A DNA stretch of 64,000 nt from Bradyrhizobium sp. CCBAU 53338 (GCF_015291665.1 NZ_CP030048.1:2108001-2172000), one strand, 5' to 3'; shown: positions 43,712 to 53,084, counted from the stretch's first letter. The notes: generated by a model from the sequence alone, not told the origin. Program-made: numbers and translations.

Positions 43712-43834
43712 CGAGAGCGGTGCGCCGGACGCCGGTTTAGGGTCCGGTACGGGCGCCGGACCGGGCTTCGGACCGTTCCGTAAACACGGCCTGGCGTTCC
43801 TTCGTATCCATCTTGCTCTTTGGAGGACTTGGCT
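43712..43834 (+). promoter_or_regulatory. ROSE-type RNA thermometer before the second hsp20
   Basis: The GC-rich leader of this hsp20 ends with TTGCTC (43813-43818) facing the GGAGGA site (43822-43827), as in the leader at 40535-40645. Several GC-rich stem pairs lie upstream (for example GGTCCGG with CCGGACC). Two CTTGAA -35-like boxes occur at 43647 and 43672, without a clear matching -10. Confidence 0.7.
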
Positions 43835-44293
43835 ATGAGGACACTCGACTTCGCGCCGCTGTGGCGCTCCACGATTGGCTTCGATCACCTGGCAGACCTC
43901 GTCGATTCGACGCTGCGTCAGGCGACCGAAGACAACTATCCTCCCTACAACATTGAACGTTTCGGCGAAGACCACTACCGGGTCACGCTGGCAGTGGCCG
44001 GCTTCGGTGTTCAGGACATCGCCGTGACGGCGGAACAGAACGTGCTGACCGTTGAGGGCAAGAAGCCCGACGGTGGCGCGCGCGAATACCTTTACCAAGG
44101 TATCGCGGCCCGTCCGTTCCGGCGTGTGTTCAACCTCGCTGACTATGTCCAGGTCAAGCAGGCCTCGTTCCAGGACGGTCTGCTGATCGTTGATCTCGTG
44201 CGCGAGGTGCCGGAAGCGATGAAGCCGCGCCGTATCGAGATCGGAACGGCGGCTTCTTCCTCACCCCAGATCGCGCAGAAGAAGGCAGCTTAG
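43835..44293 (+). CDS. small heat-shock protein, Hsp20 family (class A paralog)
   Basis: Protein of 152 aa, close paralog of the gene at 40076: same opening (MRTLDFAPLWRSTIGFDHL), same alpha-crystallin domain with YRVTLAVAGFGVQDIAV, and the shared FNLADYVQVKQASFQDGLL region. It is a cytosolic holding chaperone. The ATG at 43835 follows the ROSE-embedded GGAGGA. It is on the plus strand and probably shares a transcript with the third hsp20 80 bases later. Confidence 0.93.
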   Translation: MRTLDFAPLWRSTIGFDHLADLVDSTLRQATEDNYPPYNIERFGEDHYRVTLAVAGFGVQDIAVTAEQNVLTVEGKKPDGGAREYLYQGIAARPFRRVFNLADYVQVKQASFQDGLLIVDLVREVPEAMKPRRIEIGTAASSSPQIAQKKAA

Positions 44294-44375
44294 GCGCGAT
44301 TGCAGCATCGAGACGGGGCGTGCGGCGCGTGAAGCGTCCGCACACCCTGTCCCCACGAACAAGCGAGGTAGAACA

Positions 44376-44867
44376 ATGGCTATTCGTGATCTCATTCCGT
44401 GGTCGAAACCGCAGGAGCTTGCGCCCGCCCGCGACAGCTTCGATCCCTTCCTGACACTGCACCGTGAAATGAACCGTCTGTTCGACGATGTGTTCCGCGG
44501 CTTTGGCAGCCCGGGCCTGTCGTCGTCGATGGAAGGTCGCTTTGGCTGGCCGAAGGTCGAGCTCAGCGAAACGGACAAGGCACTGACCGTGTCGGCCGAA
44601 CTGCCGGGGATGACCGAAAAGGACGTTCAGGTGGAAATCACCAATGGCGTCCTGACGATCCGCGGCGAGAAGAAGGCCGAGCACCATGGAGAAGGCCGAT
44701 ACTTCAGCGAGCGGTATTACGGCGCCTTCGAGCGCCAGATTCCGCTCGACGATGTGCAGGAAGACAAGGTTGAGGCGACGTTCAAGAACGGTGTCCTGAC
44801 TGTCTCGTTGCCCAAATCGGACAAGCCGCGCGAGGGCGTGAAGCGCATCGCGATCAATGCGGCATAA
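44376..44867 (+). CDS. small heat-shock protein, Hsp20 family (class B-like)
   Basis: Protein of 163 aa, of a different Hsp20 class from the two others: an extended N-terminus (MAIRDLIPWSKPQELAPARD, then PFLTLHREMNRLFDDVFRGF) and an alpha-crystallin domain with VELSETDKALTVSAELPGM and the conserved GVLTVSLPKS. This is the IbpA/HspC-like type. An AAGCGAGGTAG site precedes the ATG. No ROSE-like leader is visible, so its heat regulation differs from the neighbours. Confidence 0.93.
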   Translation: MAIRDLIPWSKPQELAPARDSFDPFLTLHREMNRLFDDVFRGFGSPGLSSSMEGRFGWPKVELSETDKALTVSAELPGMTEKDVQVEITNGVLTIRGEKKAEHHGEGRYFSERYYGAFERQIPLDDVQEDKVEATFKNGVLTVSLPKSDKPREGVKRIAINAA

Positions 44868-44948
44868 TCAAAACCAGGAAGCGACGGCTCCGCCGCCGTT
44901 TCTTCCCACAGCAATCCCTCGGAAAGGAGAGATAAGGGAGACGCGACG

Positions 44949-45284
44949 ATGACGAACGCAAACACAAATGCTCACAATCTTCATCCGATCTTTCACCCCG
45001 CCGCTCACTACGATTCTCCAAGGAGCGTCCTGAACGACAATGAGCTCTCCACGCCGGAGAAGCGCATCATCCTGTCGTCCTGGGCCTCCGACATGTATGC
45101 GGTGGAATCCTGTCCGTGGTTGCGCAAGATTCCCGGCATGAGCCATACGGTCCGGCTCGCGGATATTCTCGCAGCCTTGCGCAAGCTCGACGGCGACAAT
45201 GACAATGATGACCCGCCGCGTGGTGGCGGCGTGCCGATGCGGCTGCGGCGGCCTTGGGCCGCCGCAGAACGGAGGGCCGCATGA
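44949..45284 (+). CDS. hypothetical protein with EKR-ILSSW motif
   Basis: Protein of 111 aa. The central segment HYDSPRSVLNDNELSTPEKR followed by IILSSWASDMYAVES matches the module in the 39334 protein. It then has VRLADILAALRKLDGDND, an acidic stretch and a basic tail. Proteins with this arrangement recur in rhizobia, often beside heat-shock or stress genes, but no activity is known. GGGAGACGCG precedes the ATG. Confidence 0.7.
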   Translation: MTNANTNAHNLHPIFHPAAHYDSPRSVLNDNELSTPEKRIILSSWASDMYAVESCPWLRKIPGMSHTVRLADILAALRKLDGDNDNDDPPRGGGVPMRLRRPWAAAERRAA

Positions 45285-45413
45285 TGGTCACGCACGCTGT
45301 CCTCGGCCTTGTCTTGTTCGGTCATATGGCTGCGGCCTGTGTCGTTCCCTGCGTCGCTCTGCAACGTGCGATGTGGCTGCCGGCAAGCGCTTGAGCCGGC
45401 TCCCGCGAATATC

Positions 45414-46628
45414 ATGGTGCACAAGATGAAAAATGGTCGCGTAATCCAATTGGCGCTGTTGGTGTTGACGCTGACGTTTGGGGCACCGTCTCTCGTGACG
45501 GCGCAAGTTCCCGATCTCAAGACCGGAGCGCCGATCCCGACATTGGCGCCGCTCGTTCGCCAAGTCACGCCTGCGGTCGTTAACATTTCGGTGCACGGTC
45601 GCGTGCGTGAAGACAATCCCCTCTACCGTGACCCGGTGTTCCGCGAATTCTTCGATGTTCCGAAGCAAATCGAGAAAGAGGTCAACGCAACCGGATCCGG
45701 AGTGATCGTCGATGCTCTGCGCGGCTTTGTACTCACCAATAATCACGTCGTCGAGGGCACTTCCACCGTGCAAGTCACCACGAAGGAGGGCCGACAGTTT
45801 TCGGCCAAGGTGATTGGTCGCGATCCGCCGACCGATGTGGCCGTGTTACAGATCCAGAGCCCCGTGGGGCTCAAGGCGCTTGCTTTTGGCGACAGTGACA
45901 TCCTGGAGGTTGGTGATTTTGTGCTCGCGATCGGCAATCCCTTTGGTCTGGGCCAAACCGTAACCTCGGGTCTGGTCAGCGCACTCGGCCGCACCGGCCT
46001 TGGCAAGCAGGGCTTTGAGGATTTCATTCAGACTGACGCGGCGATTAATCCCGGCAATTCCGGCGGTGCGCTGGTCAGCCTCCGCGGCGAGCTAGTCGGA
46101 ATCAATTCAGCGATCATCTCGCCAGCGGGCGGAAACGTCGGAATTGGCTTTGCGATCCCGTCCAATATGGCGCGGAGAGTGATGGAGCAAATCGTTGCTA
46201 CCGGCCATGTCGAACGTGGCCGCATCGGCGTTTCTTTGCAGGACCCGCGGCTGTCCGGTGCTCGGGCCGAAGGCGCTTTGATAGCTGAGGTTCTGCCAAA
46301 CTCGCCGGCGGAAATGGCCGGTCTGCGCAAAGGGGACATTGTGACAATGGCCGACGACCGTCCCATTCGGTCGGCTGCGCAATTGCGCAACAAGGTAGGC
46401 CTGGCGCGAGTTGGACAGGAGTTGAAATTGACGCTTCATCGAAGGGAGGGCACAAGCATCGTCGTTGTCAAAGTGGCGCCCCGCATGGAACGGGGCGCGG
46501 CAGTTACCCCAGGCGACTTCGGATTGACGAGCCGGCGACTGTCGGCCGGCCTTACGGCGCCTAATTTCAGTGCTGCTCCGGCTTACGCAACCGATGGCCA
46601 TCTCCTGGGCTTGAGCCGTGCTGCATAA
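45414..46628 (+). CDS. DegP/HtrA-type periplasmic serine protease
   Basis: Protein of 404 aa with a signal peptide (about 8-28, VIQLALLVLTLTFGAPSLVT), a trypsin-like protease domain and one PDZ domain (about 270-360). The triad is complete: His in TNNHVVEG, Asp in PTDVAVLQI and Ser in NPGNSGGAL. This DegQ/DegS-like size with a single PDZ suggests periplasmic quality control. The start could be 45414 or 45426; both give the signal. It ends the heat-shock group. Confidence 0.9.
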   Translation: MVHKMKNGRVIQLALLVLTLTFGAPSLVTAQVPDLKTGAPIPTLAPLVRQVTPAVVNISVHGRVREDNPLYRDPVFREFFDVPKQIEKEVNATGSGVIVDALRGFVLTNNHVVEGTSTVQVTTKEGRQFSAKVIGRDPPTDVAVLQIQSPVGLKALAFGDSDILEVGDFVLAIGNPFGLGQTVTSGLVSALGRTGLGKQGFEDFIQTDAAINPGNSGGALVSLRGELVGINSAIISPAGGNVGIGFAIPSNMARRVMEQIVATGHVERGRIGVSLQDPRLSGARAEGALIAEVLPNSPAEMAGLRKGDIVTMADDRPIRSAAQLRNKVGLARVGQELKLTLHRREGTSIVVVKVAPRMERGAAVTPGDFGLTSRRLSAGLTAPNFSAAPAYATDGHLLGLSRAA

Positions 46629-46631
46629 CCC

Positions 46632-46829
46632 GTGTCGCATCAATTTCCTACTTTCGAGATCATCCTGCAGCCGAAGGGCCGGCGATGGCGTTGGCGTGTA
46701 TGTTCAACGAGTGGGACAATCGTCATGCAGGGTTCGCGAAGCACACGTGCTGCTGCGAGATATGATGCGCATAGTGCTTTATTTCTTCTGCTGCTCTCGA
46801 CAACCAGCGCGGGCTGGCCCCGGGGGTAG
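46632..46829 (+). CDS. small conserved hypothetical protein
   Basis: Protein of 65 aa starting at a GTG three bases after the protease stop. The segment FEIILQPKGRRWRWRVC, with an Ala-rich end before the LFLLLLS stretch, resembles a short family seen in rhizobial genomes. It may be co-transcribed with the protease. The start is not certain and the function is unknown. Confidence 0.45.
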   Translation: MSHQFPTFEIILQPKGRRWRWRVCSTSGTIVMQGSRSTRAAARYDAHSALFLLLLSTTSAGWPRG

Positions 46830-46885
46830 AGCCGATCGGCAAACTTATGATCGCTTCGCTATTTCCACGAAACCTTCGTGAGCGA

Positions 46886-47890
46886 TCATGAGAGCTTTTT
46901 CAGTCCCCTTTTCTGGCGTCCAGGTAGTCGCGGTCCGTCCTTTGTGAGGTCCGCAGCCGTGCCTCGGGACCGCGACCGGGTCTGACCGGGTGCCCGAGGC
47001 GGCGAACGCCATGCATCGAGGAGCATCTTGAGAAATTGGCTGGCATGAGGGGATAGCGTCGACCCATGCCTGCGCACGATGCCTATCGTCCGCGACACCT
47101 CCGGATCGGTTACCCTCACGGTGTGAATGATCGGATGGCCGGCGGCCGGGGTCGCCAGCCTCGGTAGAATGGCGATGCCCAGCCCCGCTTCGACCAAGCC
47201 AAGCGAACCGGAAAGGTGAGCAACTTCGTAGGACCAGTTGAGCTGCAGGCCGTGTCGCGCCAGCGCATTGTCGATCAACGCGCGATTACCACTATTGCGA
47301 CCGACGGTAATAACACGGTGCGAAACGATCTCCGACCAGCTTACCTGTTTACGCGATGCCAACGGATGGTCGTGGCGGCAGGCCAGGACAAAAGGATCCT
47401 CGACCAGTTTCTCGAATTCGATTTCGGCATGCGACGCACCGATGAAATTGATCCCGAAGTCGACTTCTCCGCGCGCGACCGCCTCTAATCCCTCATTGGC
47501 ACCGATGTCCAGAATCCGGATGCGAATGCGCGGATACGCGTCGGCGAACCGGCCGATCGCACGCGGCAAGAAATAAAACACCGCCGTCGGCACCGCAGCC
47601 ACCGAAACCAAGCCTGAACTTCGCGCGCCGATGTCACGGATGGCGAGCACCGAGGTCTCGAAATCGTCGATGAGACGACGCACCTTCGGCAAGAAGTCGC
47701 GGCCGGTCATGGTGAGATTGACGTGACGCGTCGAGCGTTCGAGCAGCGGCGCACCGAGGCTTTCTTCTAGCTTCTGAATGCGTCGGCTGAGCGCCGGCTG
47801 CGACAGGTTCAGCGCCTTGGCGGTGCGGACAAAGCTTCCAGTCTCCGCGACGGTAATGAACGCCTTCAGGTCGAGCAATTCTGCGTTCAT
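46886..47890 (-). CDS. LysR family transcriptional regulator
   Basis: Protein of 334 aa. The N-terminal helix-turn-helix (LKAFITVAETGSFVRTAKAL, LSQPALSRRIQKLEESLG) and a full ligand-binding domain (about 92-300) are present. It has a long basic C-terminal tail. It is divergent from the PrpF-type gene at 48009 with about 118 bp between, so it probably regulates that gene and the transporter behind it. The ATG at 47890 is used; a TTG at 47902 is in frame. Confidence 0.88.
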   Translation of the reverse strand: MNAELLDLKAFITVAETGSFVRTAKALNLSQPALSRRIQKLEESLGAPLLERSTRHVNLTMTGRDFLPKVRRLIDDFETSVLAIRDIGARSSGLVSVAAVPTAVFYFLPRAIGRFADAYPRIRIRILDIGANEGLEAVARGEVDFGINFIGASHAEIEFEKLVEDPFVLACRHDHPLASRKQVSWSEIVSHRVITVGRNSGNRALIDNALARHGLQLNWSYEVAHLSGSLGLVEAGLGIAILPRLATPAAGHPIIHTVRVTDPEVSRTIGIVRRHGSTLSPHASQFLKMLLDAWRSPPRAPGQTRSRSRGTAADLTKDGPRLPGRQKRGLKKLS

Positions 47891-48008
47891 GGCTGGCCCC
47901 AATTATACCGAATGACGCATTAATACTTCAGATATTTGCATTTTACAGAAGAGTTTCAAGGGCCCATGCTCTGTTCGCACGAAGATGTCGCCGAATGGAA
48001 CAGCTCCA

Positions 48009-49082
48009 ATGAACGATCAGATTGCCATTCCCTGCGTGGTCATGCGCGGCGGAACCTCGCGCGGGCCGTTTTTCCTGGCCAGCGATCTTCCGGCCGATCC
48101 CAGGGCGCGCGATGCGGTCCTGCTGTCGGTGATGGGGGGCGGGCACGATCTGGGCATCGATGGAATCGGCGGCGGCAATGCCGTCATCAACAAGGTCGCG
48201 ATCATCGGACCGGCATCGGTGCCCGGCGCCGATGTCGATTATTTGTTTGCCCAGGTGCGGGTCCGCGAGGGGATCGTCGATACCTCACCCAATTGCGGAA
48301 ACATGCTAGCAGCGGTAGGGCCCTTCGCTATCGAAACCGGCCTGGTCGCCGCTGTCGCAGATCGCACCCAGGTACGCATCCATAATGTCAACACCGGCAA
48401 GCTGATCGATGCGACGGTTTCCACCCCTGGCGGGAGGGTGACCTATGAAGGCGACGCGCGGATCGACGGTGTGCCGGGAACGGCCGCGCCCATCGAACTG
48501 TCGTTCCCCAACGCGGCCGGCGCACGCACCGGTCGCCTCCTGCCGACAGGACAGCCGGTCGACCGCATCGAAGGGATCGATGTGACCTGCATCGACGCAG
48601 CCATGCCCGTCATGCTGGTTCGCGCGGCGGACCTGGGATGGACCGGCCGCGAGGCACCTTCGGAGTTCGCCGACAGCGGCTTCCGCGCCCGGCTCGAAAA
48701 CCTGCGCATCGAAGCTGGGCGCCGGATGGGCTTTCCAAACTCAGCGTCCATGGTGATTCCGAAACCGGTCCTGATTGCACCCGCGACGGACGCGACGTTG
48801 CACACGCGGTACTTCATGCCGCACGACTGCCATAGCGCGCTGGCGGTGACGGGCGCGGTCGCTATCGCGACGGCCTGTGTGACGTCAGGAACGATCGCGG
48901 CAGAGATTGTCGGACCGCTGGCGCCGCCGGTGCCGATCACGCTCGCCCATCCCTCCGGCCAGCTCGTGGTTCGGCTGGAGCCCGGCCCGGTTGCCCGGGT
49001 GCAGCGGACGGCCCGCCGGATTTTCCAAGGTCACGTCTTCGCCCGGCGAGCGCACGTGCCTCATTCAATCCTGGCGGCCTGA
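48009..49082 (+). CDS. PrpF family isomerase (4-oxalomesaconate tautomerase-like)
   Basis: Protein of 357 aa of the PrpF/GalD family, with the diaminopimelate-epimerase-like fold. Motifs are PCVVMRGGTSRGPFF at the N-terminus, GIGGGNAVINKVAI, and the catalytic-site Cys in DTSPNCGNMLAAVGPFA. Members move double bonds in unsaturated tricarboxylic acids (methylaconitate or 4-oxalomesaconate). With the dicarboxylate transporter next to it, an organic acid degradation role is likely. The ATG at 48009 is preferred; an ATG at 47985 adds 8 residues. Confidence 0.82.
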   Translation: MNDQIAIPCVVMRGGTSRGPFFLASDLPADPRARDAVLLSVMGGGHDLGIDGIGGGNAVINKVAIIGPASVPGADVDYLFAQVRVREGIVDTSPNCGNMLAAVGPFAIETGLVAAVADRTQVRIHNVNTGKLIDATVSTPGGRVTYEGDARIDGVPGTAAPIELSFPNAAGARTGRLLPTGQPVDRIEGIDVTCIDAAMPVMLVRAADLGWTGREAPSEFADSGFRARLENLRIEAGRRMGFPNSASMVIPKPVLIAPATDATLHTRYFMPHDCHSALAVTGAVAIATACVTSGTIAAEIVGPLAPPVPITLAHPSGQLVVRLEPGPVARVQRTARRIFQGHVFARRAHVPHSILAA

Positions 49083-49135
49083 ACTCGGTCCGCCTTAAGC
49101 CATCAAGAAAAATCAGAGCCATGGGAGAGATGAGA

Positions 49136-50521
49136 ATGCACAAAGAAGCGCTAGTCGGCCACGCGAGCACCGAGGCTGGAAAACCCTTCTACCGGATTCT
49201 CTATGTTCAAGTGCTGATCGGCCTCGCGCTGGGTGTCCTCACGGGCCATTTCTGGCCCGAATTCGGAGCCGCGCTGAAGCCGTTTGGCGACGGCTTCGTC
49301 AAGCTCGTCAAGATGATGATCGCGCCGATCGTGTTCTGCACCATCGTGAGCGGCATCAACAGCATCAGCGATTCCCGCGAGGTCGGCCGTTCGCTGGTGA
49401 AATCCATGGCGCTGTTCTACCTGCTGACCGCGCTCGCGCTGTTGGCGGGACTGGTTGCTGTATTGCTGATCCAGCCGGGCGTCGGCATGCATGTATCCGT
49501 CAATACGCTGGATCCGTCGGTGGCTGCGAAATTCACCAAGCAGGCAGCTGCGACCGGATTTGCTGACTTCGTGCTGCATATCATCCCGCATTCGTTCTTT
49601 GGCGCGTTCGCCGATGGCGAAGTGCTGCCGGTCCTGCTGGTCTCCATCCTGATCGCCTTTGGGCTGAGCCGCGCCGGCGATGGCGGTGCCGTAGTGACGA
49701 AGGCGGTTGAATCGTTCTCGCAGGTTCTGTTTATTTCCTTCGGCTTCATCATGAAGCTCGCTCCACTCGGCGCCTTTGGCGCCATGGCGTTCACGGTCGG
49801 CCGCTATGGCATCCGTTCGATTGGCTCGCTCGGACTGCTGATCCTGACATTCTATATCGCGTGCTCCGTCTTCGTATTCGTCGTGCTCGGGACGCTTGCG
49901 CGACTGAACGGCTTCAGCCTGTGGAAGACGATCCGCTACTTCAAGGAAGAGCTGCTGATCGTGCTCGGCACGTCATCGTCGGAGCCGGCGCTTCCTGGCG
50001 CGCTGCGCAAGCTGGAGCAACTTGGATGCCGGAAAGGCGTGTCAGGACTCGTGCTTCCGATGGGTTACTCCTTCAATCTGGACGGCAGCGCTATTTATCT
50101 CACCCTGGCGTCCATCTTCATCGCCCAGGCCTGCGACATTCACCTATCTTGGGGGCAGATTGCGGCGATGCTCGGACTGATGCTGCTGACGTCCAAGGGA
50201 GCGGCCGGCGTCACCGGCAGCGGCTTCGTCGCGCTAGTTGCAACTCTCACCGTCATGCCGGACTTGCCCGTGACCGGTGTGGCTCTACTGGTCGGTATCG
50301 ACCGTTTCATGTCGGAAGCGAGGGCACTGACCAGCATGATCAGCAACTGTGTCGCTGCCATCACCGTTTCGCTGTGGGAGAACGCCTGTGACCGCGAGGT
50401 GTTGGCCCGTGAACTGGGACAGATTAGCGCTCCCGAACCCGCAGCGGGATCGAAGATAGCCGCAGCAGCAGTGGTGCAGGAGGGCAAGGGTTGGATGCCG
50501 ACAACGCAATCGGTTGCTTGA
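49136..50521 (+). CDS. dctA: dicarboxylate/amino acid:cation symporter, DctA-type
   Basis: Membrane protein of 461 aa of the DAACS family with eight helices plus two re-entrant loops. Signatures are MMIAPIVFCTIVSGI, the serine-rich loop GTSSSEPALPGALRKLE, MGYSFNLDGSAIYLTLASIF, and SKGAAGVTGSGF. It imports C4-dicarboxylates or related acids with cations. The ATG at 49136 follows GGGAGAG; an ATG at 49121 is in frame. It lies 53 bases behind the PrpF-type gene and is probably co-transcribed with it. Confidence 0.9.
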   Translation: MHKEALVGHASTEAGKPFYRILYVQVLIGLALGVLTGHFWPEFGAALKPFGDGFVKLVKMMIAPIVFCTIVSGINSISDSREVGRSLVKSMALFYLLTALALLAGLVAVLLIQPGVGMHVSVNTLDPSVAAKFTKQAAATGFADFVLHIIPHSFFGAFADGEVLPVLLVSILIAFGLSRAGDGGAVVTKAVESFSQVLFISFGFIMKLAPLGAFGAMAFTVGRYGIRSIGSLGLLILTFYIACSVFVFVVLGTLARLNGFSLWKTIRYFKEELLIVLGTSSSEPALPGALRKLEQLGCRKGVSGLVLPMGYSFNLDGSAIYLTLASIFIAQACDIHLSWGQIAAMLGLMLLTSKGAAGVTGSGFVALVATLTVMPDLPVTGVALLVGIDRFMSEARALTSMISNCVAAITVSLWENACDREVLARELGQISAPEPAAGSKIAAAAVVQEGKGWMPTTQSVA

Positions 50522-50653
50522 AGGTGTCCGTTTCGGCCAGTAGCGCCCACCCCTCCGAGATTTGGGACTCCCGCCGACGCTGGATTCGCAACGGCAGCGC
50601 GGGAGGCGACACGACCTCGCCGTTCGATCCAAGGCTCGCTAATAGCCGCTCCA

Positions 50654-51634
50654 CTACGGCCGCAAATTGCGTGGCCTTCGTTGCTTCGGCTGACCGGAAT
50701 GATGTAGACCCCGCACTTGCTGCTGTTGAAAAAGCTCCCCGCATACGTCACGCAGCCACTGGCTTGCCGGGTCGTGATGGAAGCGGGCATGCCAATATTG
50801 CTTCACCGTGAAGCCGGCGACCGCCAACGGGCAATCGAGCACGCGCAGTCCGTAATAGTGAGCCAACGTTTCGCCGATGTGCCTTGGCAGGGTGGCGATC
50901 AGGTCGGTCGTCCCGACGATTGCGGGTAGCCCCAAAAAGCCCGGCAGTTCGAGCGCAACGTCGAGGACCATCTGCTGCTCCTTCAGCGCGTCCGCGAGCA
51001 ATTGATGTCCGGTGCCGGAGCGAATGTGAACGTGCGCCTCACGCCGGAAATCCTTTGCGGTGATGCAGTCGCGGATCCGGGCATGTTTTGCGTTTGCCAG
51101 GCAGACCCAATCCTGCGGAAACAGCGCCTGCTGGAAGTGTCCGGCGTCGAGATCCGAGATGTAGCCGAGCGCCAGATCGGCCTCGCCGGACTGCAACATT
51201 CGTGGGGTGTCGGCGCCGATCTGTGCCGCCTCGATGCGGATGCCCGGCGCAACATGACGAACATGGGCGAGAATGGCCGGAAGCAGCGTGATGTGGCTCG
51301 CGTCCGTCATGCAGATGACGAAGCGGCGTCTTGCAGTCGCCGGATCGAACTCCGGGCGAAGCTCCGCCAGACGTCGCAGCATCTCCAACGCCTGCCGGGC
51401 CGTGCCGATCAGAGCCTCGGCGCGCGGGGTCGGCAGCATTCCCTCCGCCGATCGGATGAATAGCGGATCGTCCAACTCCTTTCGCAGGCGGGCCAGCCAG
51501 ATGGAAATGGTCGGCTGGCTTTGACCGAGCTTCTCGGCGGCCTTGGTGACGCTGCCCGTGGAGAACAACGCGTCAAACAGCCGGAGCAGGCGCGGCTCCA
51601 AAAGATTCGTCTCGGACGGGTTTCGTTGCTTCAT
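50654..51634 (-). CDS. LysR family transcriptional regulator (NodD/NahR-like)
   Basis: Protein of 326 aa with LysR helix-turn-helix (LLRLFDALFSTGSVTKAAEK, then LGQSQPTISIWLARLRKELD) and a C-terminal effector domain. The opening, LEPRLLRLFDALF, is of the aromatic-compound-responsive branch such as NahR. It is divergent from the long operon that begins at 51737 and is its likely regulator. A 15-base palindrome covers its start codon, and an ATGAT-N7-ATCAT box lies between the two starts. Confidence 0.88.
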   Translation of the reverse strand: MKQRNPSETNLLEPRLLRLFDALFSTGSVTKAAEKLGQSQPTISIWLARLRKELDDPLFIRSAEGMLPTPRAEALIGTARQALEMLRRLAELRPEFDPATARRRFVICMTDASHITLLPAILAHVRHVAPGIRIEAAQIGADTPRMLQSGEADLALGYISDLDAGHFQQALFPQDWVCLANAKHARIRDCITAKDFRREAHVHIRSGTGHQLLADALKEQQMVLDVALELPGFLGLPAIVGTTDLIATLPRHIGETLAHYYGLRVLDCPLAVAGFTVKQYWHARFHHDPASQWLRDVCGELFQQQQVRGLHHSGQPKQRRPRNLRP

Positions 51635-51665
51635 TGCGAATCGCAATAATGATTATAAGTATCAT
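51633..51665. promoter_or_regulatory. operator candidate between divergent lysR and catabolic operon
   Basis: ATTGCGAATCGCAAT (51633-51647) is a perfect palindrome covering the lysR start codon, and ATGAT-N7-ATCAT (51649-51665) has the usual LysR spacing. Together they could give autorepression and activation of the operon. Confidence 0.5.
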
Positions 51666-51736
51666 AGCATATTCAAATACTACTCAGCCTGCTAGCACGC
51701 TTCCAACGCCAAAATAGGCGAGGGAGACGCGTTCGG

Positions 51737-52681
51737 ATGAGGATCTGCTTTGCCGGAGCGGGAGCCTTGGGCTCGACCATCGGCGGCACGCTGGCGCGCG
51801 GTGGGGCCGAGGTTTGGTTGATCGATCCGTTTCAGGCTCATGTCGACGCAATCAATGCCAGTGGTCTGCGGATGCTCGAAGGTGGCGCCGAGACCGTCGT
51901 GAAGGTCTCGGCCTGCACCTCCGCGGGCCAGGTCGGCAATGTGGCGGACCTGGTCATCATCCTCGTCAAATCCTACCACACGCGGGATGCGATCCGGGCG
52001 GTTGCGCCGATCATCGGGCCGCAGACGGTCGTGATGTCGCTGCAAAACGGCCTTGGCCACGAAGACATCCTTTCGGAGGAAGTCGGTCGTGACAGGGTCA
52101 TGGCAGGCAAGACCTATGTTGGCGGCGTGCTGCTCGGACCCGGTCATGTTCGCTCCGGCGTCGTCGGCAAGGAAACCATCATCGGCGAGCTCGATGGACG
52201 CTTGACCGAGCGCGCGCAACGGATTTCAGAGACGTTCAATCGTGCCGGCGTTCTCACGCTGCTCAGCGACAACATCCTGGGCACGATGTGGGACAAGCTC
52301 TTCATCAACGTCGCCGGCGGCGGAATCACCGCAATTACCGGGCTGACCTATGGCGGTCTGTATTCTCTGCCTGTCCTGGAAGAGTGTGCACTTGCCGCAA
52401 TCTCGGAGGGCATCGCTGTCGCGCAAGCGGCTGGCGTGAAGATCTCGATTGCCGATCCGCGCGTTGCCTGGACGATGGCATCTGCCGGACTGCCGCCCGA
52501 GTTCAAGACGTCGATGTTGCAGAGCTTGCAGTCAGGCAATCTGACCGAGGTCGACTACATCCACGGCTCGGTCGTGCGTTGGGGCGCCAAGGTCAACGTG
52601 CCGACCCCCGTCAACGCGACCCTCGTCGCGCTGGTCAAGGGGCTTGAGTACGCGCGCAGCGATTATCCGGGAAGGGCCTGA
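51737..52681 (+). CDS. 2-dehydropantoate 2-reductase family (ketopantoate reductase-like)
   Basis: Protein of 314 aa with an N-terminal Rossmann domain (MRICFAGAGALGSTIGGTLA) and a C-terminal helical domain. The conserved NGLGHEDIL and the Lys/Asn region in MWDKLFINVAGGG are present. True ketopantoate reductase supplies pantothenate; here, at the head of a catabolic operon, reduction of another 2-oxo acid is as likely. It is followed closely by the VOC, MaoC and CoA-transferase genes. Confidence 0.85.
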   Translation: MRICFAGAGALGSTIGGTLARGGAEVWLIDPFQAHVDAINASGLRMLEGGAETVVKVSACTSAGQVGNVADLVIILVKSYHTRDAIRAVAPIIGPQTVVMSLQNGLGHEDILSEEVGRDRVMAGKTYVGGVLLGPGHVRSGVVGKETIIGELDGRLTERAQRISETFNRAGVLTLLSDNILGTMWDKLFINVAGGGITAITGLTYGGLYSLPVLEECALAAISEGIAVAQAAGVKISIADPRVAWTMASAGLPPEFKTSMLQSLQSGNLTEVDYIHGSVVRWGAKVNVPTPVNATLVALVKGLEYARSDYPGRA

Positions 52682-52685
52682 GACG

Positions 52686-53072
52686 ATGTCGTTGCCCCGC
52701 GCTTATGTCGAACACGTCGCGATCCGCGTGCCGGATGTCGATCGTCACGTCGGCTTCTTTCGAGAGGTGCTTGGTCTTGCCATTCGCGACGAGCAGCCCG
52801 CCGAAGGCGCGCGTCCGCGGCAGGTCTGGGTGCTCGGAAGCGTGCAACTCATCGAGGATCCGAACTTCGTCGGACCGGAGGGGCGCCTCGCCCATCTTGG
52901 CATCATGGTCGACGACTATGAAGGTGTGCTCGCCCGTGCTGCTGCGTGGGGCGCTAAAGCACTGCCCGCGGGGCCCAACTGGCTCGAGCTGCCGGGCGGG
53001 CTGAACGTCGAAATCTTGCAAGCCAGTGCGGGTGCCGTGGAAGCGGCGCTGGCGATTAATCCACGGGCCTAG
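52686..53072 (+). CDS. VOC-family (glyoxalase/dioxygenase fold) protein
   Basis: Protein of 128 aa with two beta-alpha-beta-beta-beta modules of the vicinal oxygen chelate fold: YVEHVAIRVPDVDRHVGFF and RLAHLGIMVDDYEGVLARA. Metal ligands are plausible in the opening His and in LPGGLNVEIL. Glyoxalase-like or epimerase-like action on a CoA ester is possible. The start is 4 bases after the previous gene's stop. The substrate is not known. Confidence 0.8.
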   Translation: MSLPRAYVEHVAIRVPDVDRHVGFFREVLGLAIRDEQPAEGARPRQVWVLGSVQLIEDPNFVGPEGRLAHLGIMVDDYEGVLARAAAWGAKALPAGPNWLELPGGLNVEILQASAGAVEAALAINPRA

Positions 53073-53084
53073 GGAACACGCGAC

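Noticed and set aside
45281..45394. 37-codon frame MMVTHAVLGL before the protease gene
   Set aside because: It overlaps the previous stop (ATGA-like) and is hydrophobic, but has no clear ribosome-binding site or conservation evidence; not enough to list as a gene.
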